From Cellulomonas sp. RIT-PI-Y (GTDB lineage: Bacteria > Actinomycetota > Actinomycetes > Actinomycetales > Cellulomonadaceae), in the NCBI RefSeq assembly GCF_025642745.1, contig NZ_JANZKP010000034.1, forward strand, positions 1 to 36,496: a stretch of DNA of 36,496 nt. Direction: 5' to 3'. Position numbers and translations under genes: made by a program. The notes beneath the pieces are model-generated. The model saw nothing but the letters and a program-made list of their open reading frames with translations. It made no database searches and was not told where the DNA came from. Of this stretch, positions 33,945 to 36,496 are shown one piece after another; position 1 is the first letter of the stretch, and the number at the start of each line of letters is the position of its first letter.

Positions 33945-34633
33945 GCGTGTTCACCTGGTTGTTCGACGCCCAGCTGGTGATCGCCGGGCACGCGGTGCTC
34001 TGGCGCGAGGTGATCGGGAACCTGTTCGGCCTGGCCTCCGCGCTGGGCGGGATGCGGCGCAAGGTCTGGGCCTGGCCGGTGGGCATCGTCGGGAACGTGC
34101 TGCTGTTCACCGTCTTCCTGGGCGGGGTGTTCCACACCCCGCAGGACCGGGACCTGTACGGCCAGGCCGGCCGGCAGGTGTTCTTCGTGGCGGTGGCGGT
34201 CTACGGCTGGGTGCGCTGGCGTCGGGCGCAGCGCTCGGGGGTCGACGGCGGACCCGCGCCCGCGGTCGTGCCACGGTGGGCCGGGGTGCGCGGCTGGATC
34301 CAGATCGGCCTGATCGGCGTGATCGGCACCGTGGTGTTCGCCCTGGTGTTCCGCGCGCTCGGGTCCTGGGGGCCGTGGGCGGACGCGTGGATCTTCGTCG
34401 GGAGCTTCCTGGCGACCTACGGCATGGCCCGGGGCTGGATCGAGTTCTGGCTGATCTGGATCGCGGTGGACGCGGTCGGCGTGCCGTTGCTGCTGTCGGC
34501 GGGCTACTACCCGTCCGCCGTGCTCTACCTGGTCTACGCCGGGGTCGTGATCACCGGGTTCGTGGTCTGGTGGCGGGCGCGTGGAGAGGGCCAGCCGCAA
34601 CAGGTCACCGCGGCGGGCGGTGTCGAGGGGTGA
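33941..34633 (+). CDS. PnuC-family transporter, probable RibM/PnuX riboflavin carrier
   Basis: A 230-residue membrane protein with six to seven helices. [20 protein letters not shown] (residues ~45-64) matches the substrate-region motif of the PnuC family. [19 protein letters not shown] and [18 protein letters not shown] are also typical. PnuC proteins carry nicotinamide riboside; the RibM/PnuX branch, found in actinobacterial FMN-riboswitch operons, carries riboflavin. Its place as last gene of ribD-ribE-ribBA-ribH, overlapping ribH by 4 nt and under the same riboswitch, favours riboflavin. The choice between substrates is inference. The GTG start could also be the in-frame GTG at 33947. Confidence 0.85.
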   Translation: MSVFTWLFDAQLVIAGHAVLWREVIGNLFGLASALGGMRRKVWAWPVGIVGNVLLFTVFLGGVFHTPQDRDLYGQAGRQVFFVAVAVYGWVRWRRAQRSGVDGGPAPAVVPRWAGVRGWIQIGLIGVIGTVVFALVFRALGSWGPWADAWIFVGSFLATYGMARGWIEFWLIWIAVDAVGVPLLLSAGYYPSAVLYLVYAGVVITGFVVWWRARGEGQPQQVTAAGGVEG

Positions 34634-34646
34634 TCGGCGAACCGTC

Positions 34647-34652
34647 TACGCT
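34647..34652 (+). promoter_or_regulatory. -10 element for hisE (leaderless)
   Basis: TACGCT ends 7 nt before the GTG at 34660 in the short gap after the transporter gene. It suggests hisE-hisG has its own promoter, independent of the FMN riboswitch. Confidence 0.5.
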
Positions 34653-34659
34653 GGCTCGC

Positions 34660-34923
34660 GTGAAGACCTTCGACTCGCTGTTCGCAGAGCTGTCCGACAA
34701 GGCGATCACCCGGCCCGAGGGCTCGGGGACCGTGCGGGAGCTGGACGCCGGGGTCCATGCGATCGGCAAGAAGATCGTGGAGGAGGCGGCCGAGGTCTGG
34801 ATGGCGGCCGAGCACGAGGGGGACGAGCGCACCGCGGAGGAGATCTCCCAGCTGCTCTACCACCTGCAGGTGCTCATGGTCGCCCAGGGACTGACCCTGG
34901 ACGACGTCTACGCCCACCTCTGA
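34660..34923 (+). CDS. hisE: Phosphoribosyl-ATP pyrophosphatase
   Basis: An 87-residue MazG-type enzyme, the second step of histidine synthesis. It shows [13 protein letters not shown] at the N terminus, [15 protein letters not shown] (metal-binding Glu residues) and the [14 protein letters not shown] helix. GTG 34660 is chosen over in-frame GTG 34630 because it gives the family's normal N terminus and length and sits 7 nt after a TAnnnT hexamer. hisG follows after 36 nt. Confidence 0.95.
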   Translation: MKTFDSLFAELSDKAITRPEGSGTVRELDAGVHAIGKKIVEEAAEVWMAAEHEGDERTAEEISQLLYHLQVLMVAQGLTLDDVYAHL

Positions 34924-34959
34924 TCGTCACCACCCCCTTCCCGAGACAGGACCCCACCC

Positions 34960-35808
34960 GTGCTGAAGATCGCCGTCCCCAACAAGGGCTCGCTCTCCGA
35001 GCCCGCCGCCGCCATGCTGTCCGAGGCGGGCTACCGCCAGCGCCGCGACTCCCGCGAGCTGGTGCTGCCCGACCCGGACAACGGCGTCGAGTTCTTCTTC
35101 CTGCGTCCCCGTGACATCGCCGTGTACGTCGGCACCGGCACCGTGGACGTGGGCGTCACTGGCCGTGACCTGCTGCTGGACTCGGAGTCGCCGGCCGTCG
35201 AGCACCTGCGGCTCGGCTTCGCCCGCTCGACCTTCCGGTTCGCCACCCAGGCCGGGACCCTGTCCGACGTGCAGCAGGTGGCGGGCCGCCGGGTCGCCAC
35301 CTCCTACCCGGTGCTGGTCACCGACTACCTGCGCGGCCAGGGTGTCGAGCCCGCCGAGGTGGTCCGGCTGGACGGTGCCGTCGAGACCGCGATCCGGCTC
35401 GGCGTGGCCGACGTGATCGCGGACGTGGTCGAGACCGGCACCACGCTGCGTGCCGCCGGTCTGGAGGTCTTCGGCGATCCGATCCTGAAGTCCGAGGCCG
35501 TGCTGATCCGCCGCGCCGAGGGCGAGGAGCCCGCCGGTCTGGACGTGCTGACCCGCCGGATCCAGGGCGTGCTCACCGCCCGCGAGTACGTGCTGATGGA
35601 CTACGACGTGCCGGTGTCCCTGGTGGACCAGGCCGTCGCGATCACGCCGGGTCTGGAGTCCCCGACCGTCTCCCCGCTGCACAACGGCGAGTGGGCCGCG
35701 GTCCGTGCGATGGTCCGCCGCGCCGAGACCAACCGGGTGATGGACGCGCTCTACGACCTGGGCGCGCGCGCGATCCTGGTCACCTCCATCCACGCCTGCC
35801 GACTCTGA
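34960..35808 (+). CDS. hisG: ATP phosphoribosyltransferase (long form)
   Basis: A 282-residue HisG, the first committed step of histidine synthesis. [19 protein letters not shown] opens the catalytic domain, [10 protein letters not shown] follows, and the PRPP loop is [20 protein letters not shown]. The C-terminal ~75 residues are the regulatory domain of the long form, feedback-inhibited by histidine ([19 protein letters not shown], ending [10 protein letters not shown]). The GTG start has a weak GACAGGA 9 nt upstream. The other his genes are not in the window. Confidence 0.97.
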   Translation: MLKIAVPNKGSLSEPAAAMLSEAGYRQRRDSRELVLPDPDNGVEFFFLRPRDIAVYVGTGTVDVGVTGRDLLLDSESPAVEHLRLGFARSTFRFATQAGTLSDVQQVAGRRVATSYPVLVTDYLRGQGVEPAEVVRLDGAVETAIRLGVADVIADVVETGTTLRAAGLEVFGDPILKSEAVLIRRAEGEEPAGLDVLTRRIQGVLTAREYVLMDYDVPVSLVDQAVAITPGLESPTVSPLHNGEWAAVRAMVRRAETNRVMDALYDLGARAILVTSIHACRL

Positions 35809-35827
35809 TCCGGACCGGGGGCGACGG

Positions 35828-36328
35828 GTGACGGGTGGGCCGGAGCGGCCGGACGGCAGCGGTGCGGACCGGGGTTCGCCCGCCGCGCTGACCGCTGTCT
35901 TCCGGCCGCGGGCCGCGCGGTGGGTGTCGGGCACCCTCGCCGTCCTGGTCACGCTCGGCACCGCCCTGCTGCTGTTCCTGCTGCCCGGGACCGGGCTGAG
36001 CGGTTACGGGATCCTGGACCGGTCCGGCTTCGTGCTGCTCGGGGCCGGGATCGTCTGGTTCTGCTGGCGTCAGGCCACGGTGCGGGCGACCCCGGTGCCC
36101 GGCGGCCTGCGGGTACGGAACCTCGCGACCACCCGCACCGTCGGCTGGGCCTCGATCGTGTCGATCCGCTTCGGCCAGGGCCGCCCCTGGGTCCAGCTGG
36201 ACCTGTCCGACGGGGACACACTCGCGGTGATGGGGATCCAACGCGCGGACGGCGCCTTCGCCGACGCCGAGGCCCGCCGCCTCGCGACCCTCGTCGCCCA
36301 CCGGACCCGTACATCTCGCGACGACTGA
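35828..36328 (+). CDS. PH-domain membrane protein (bPH6-like)
   Basis: A 166-residue protein with two transmembrane helices (residues ~32-52 and 65-81) joined by a short loop, followed by a small beta-rich domain (85-155) with GGLRVRNLATTRTVGWASIV and WVQLDLSDGDTLAVMG. This layout, two helices then a PH fold on the cytoplasmic side, matches the bacterial PH-domain proteins commonly found next to hisG in actinobacteria. The function is unknown. GTG 35828 is the first plausible start, 19 nt after hisG, with a weak upstream GGGGGCGA. The terminal residues are Arg/Asp rich. Confidence 0.75.
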   Translation: MTGGPERPDGSGADRGSPAALTAVFRPRAARWVSGTLAVLVTLGTALLLFLLPGTGLSGYGILDRSGFVLLGAGIVWFCWRQATVRATPVPGGLRVRNLATTRTVGWASIVSIRFGQGRPWVQLDLSDGDTLAVMGIQRADGAFADAEARRLATLVAHRTRTSRDD

Positions 36329-36496
36329 CGCGCACCCGCGCGCGTCCCTACCGTCGCCGAGAAGCCATGTCGCGTCGGACAAACCGCCCGGTCAACGACA
36401 CAGAGTGGCTTCTCGGCGGGATCGGCTCTGGTGCGTGGGTGGCGGGAGTGTGTTGTCGCGGAGAGGTCGGTTCCGGTGGGACACCTCGGGGCCGGA
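36329..36496. other. Noncoding end of the window
   Basis: 168 bp without a supported gene on either strand. It contains the inverted repeat described separately and, from 36419, a G/T-rich stretch in which I see no promoter, start codon with ribosome site, or RNA gene. Confidence 0.5.
36355..36418. repeat. Perfect 13-bp inverted repeat with 38-nt spacer
   Basis: CGCCGAGAAGCCA (36355-36367) and TGGCTTCTCGGCG (36406-36418) are exact reverse complements. Inside, TGTCG (36368-36372) pairs with CGACA (36396-36400), leaving CAGAG bulged and a 23-nt loop. It begins 26 nt after the stop of the PH-domain gene. It could be a terminator, a dispersed intergenic repeat or a structured RNA; the sequence alone does not decide. 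Confidence 0.65.

Noticed and set aside
35780..36382. - strand open frame over the PH-domain gene and inverted repeat
   Set aside because: Composition is shadow-like, it has no ribosome site, and it overlaps a + strand gene with clear membrane helices and a PH fold.

Overview
The window is a GC-rich chromosomal segment from an actinobacterium. GC richness, frequent GTG starts, ATGA/GTGA gene overlaps, an mIHF gene next to gmk and rpoZ, a PyrR-led pyr operon and a helicase-motif-less PriA all point to Actinomycetota. The order pyrR-pyrB-pyrC-(membrane protein)-carA-carB-pyrF-mihF-gmk-rpoZ-coaBC-metK-priA-fmt-rsmB-rpe-rib matches the order I recall from Mycobacterium. A pilM/N/O cluster directly before aroCKB fits Micrococcales such as Cellulomonas relatives better, but the family is inference. 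Every supported gene is on the + strand.

Layout. Positions 1-6183 hold the distal part of a type IV pilus operon: two minor prepilins (the first cut by the window edge), a large PilX-like surface protein, the prepilin peptidase, and PilM, PilN and PilO. A hairpin separates it from aroC-aroK-aroB (6267-9102, shikimate pathway). Next is a two-gene unit, a SatD-like protein with a C-terminal helix-turn-helix and a small DUF3307-like membrane protein (9185-10353), preceded by a duplicated TACAA-N10-TTGTA operator-like array. efp-nusB (10470-11451) follow and end in a strong hairpin.

Positions 11553-20392 are one pyrimidine operon encoding UMP synthesis from glutamine except the dihydroorotate dehydrogenase and orotate phosphoribosyltransferase steps. 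Its leader carries a PyrR-binding loop that appears to mask the pyrR ribosome binding site. A 17-bp hairpin ends it. Then come mihF, gmk, rpoZ, coaBC, metK, priA, a HAD hydrolase, fmt, rsmB and rpe (20618-30367), a housekeeping block for nucleoid structure, GMP phosphorylation, RNA polymerase, CoA, SAM, replication restart and translation initiation.

An FMN riboswitch (30406-30547) precedes ribD-ribE-ribBA-ribH and a PnuC-family transporter that is probably a RibM-type riboflavin carrier. hisE-hisG and a PH-domain membrane protein follow. The window ends in 168 bp of noncoding DNA with a perfect 13-bp inverted repeat.

At least five genes (the satD-like gene, metK, fmt, rpe, hisE) have a TAnnnT hexamer 6-7 nt before the start codon and no Shine-Dalgarno sequence, the signature of leaderless transcripts. 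I see no insertion sequences, CRISPR arrays, tRNA or rRNA genes, and no gene-free stretch over 300 bp. The least ordinary elements are the SatD-like/DUF3307-like pair with its operator array, the PilX-like pilus protein, the PyrR and FMN RNA switches, and the terminal inverted repeat.
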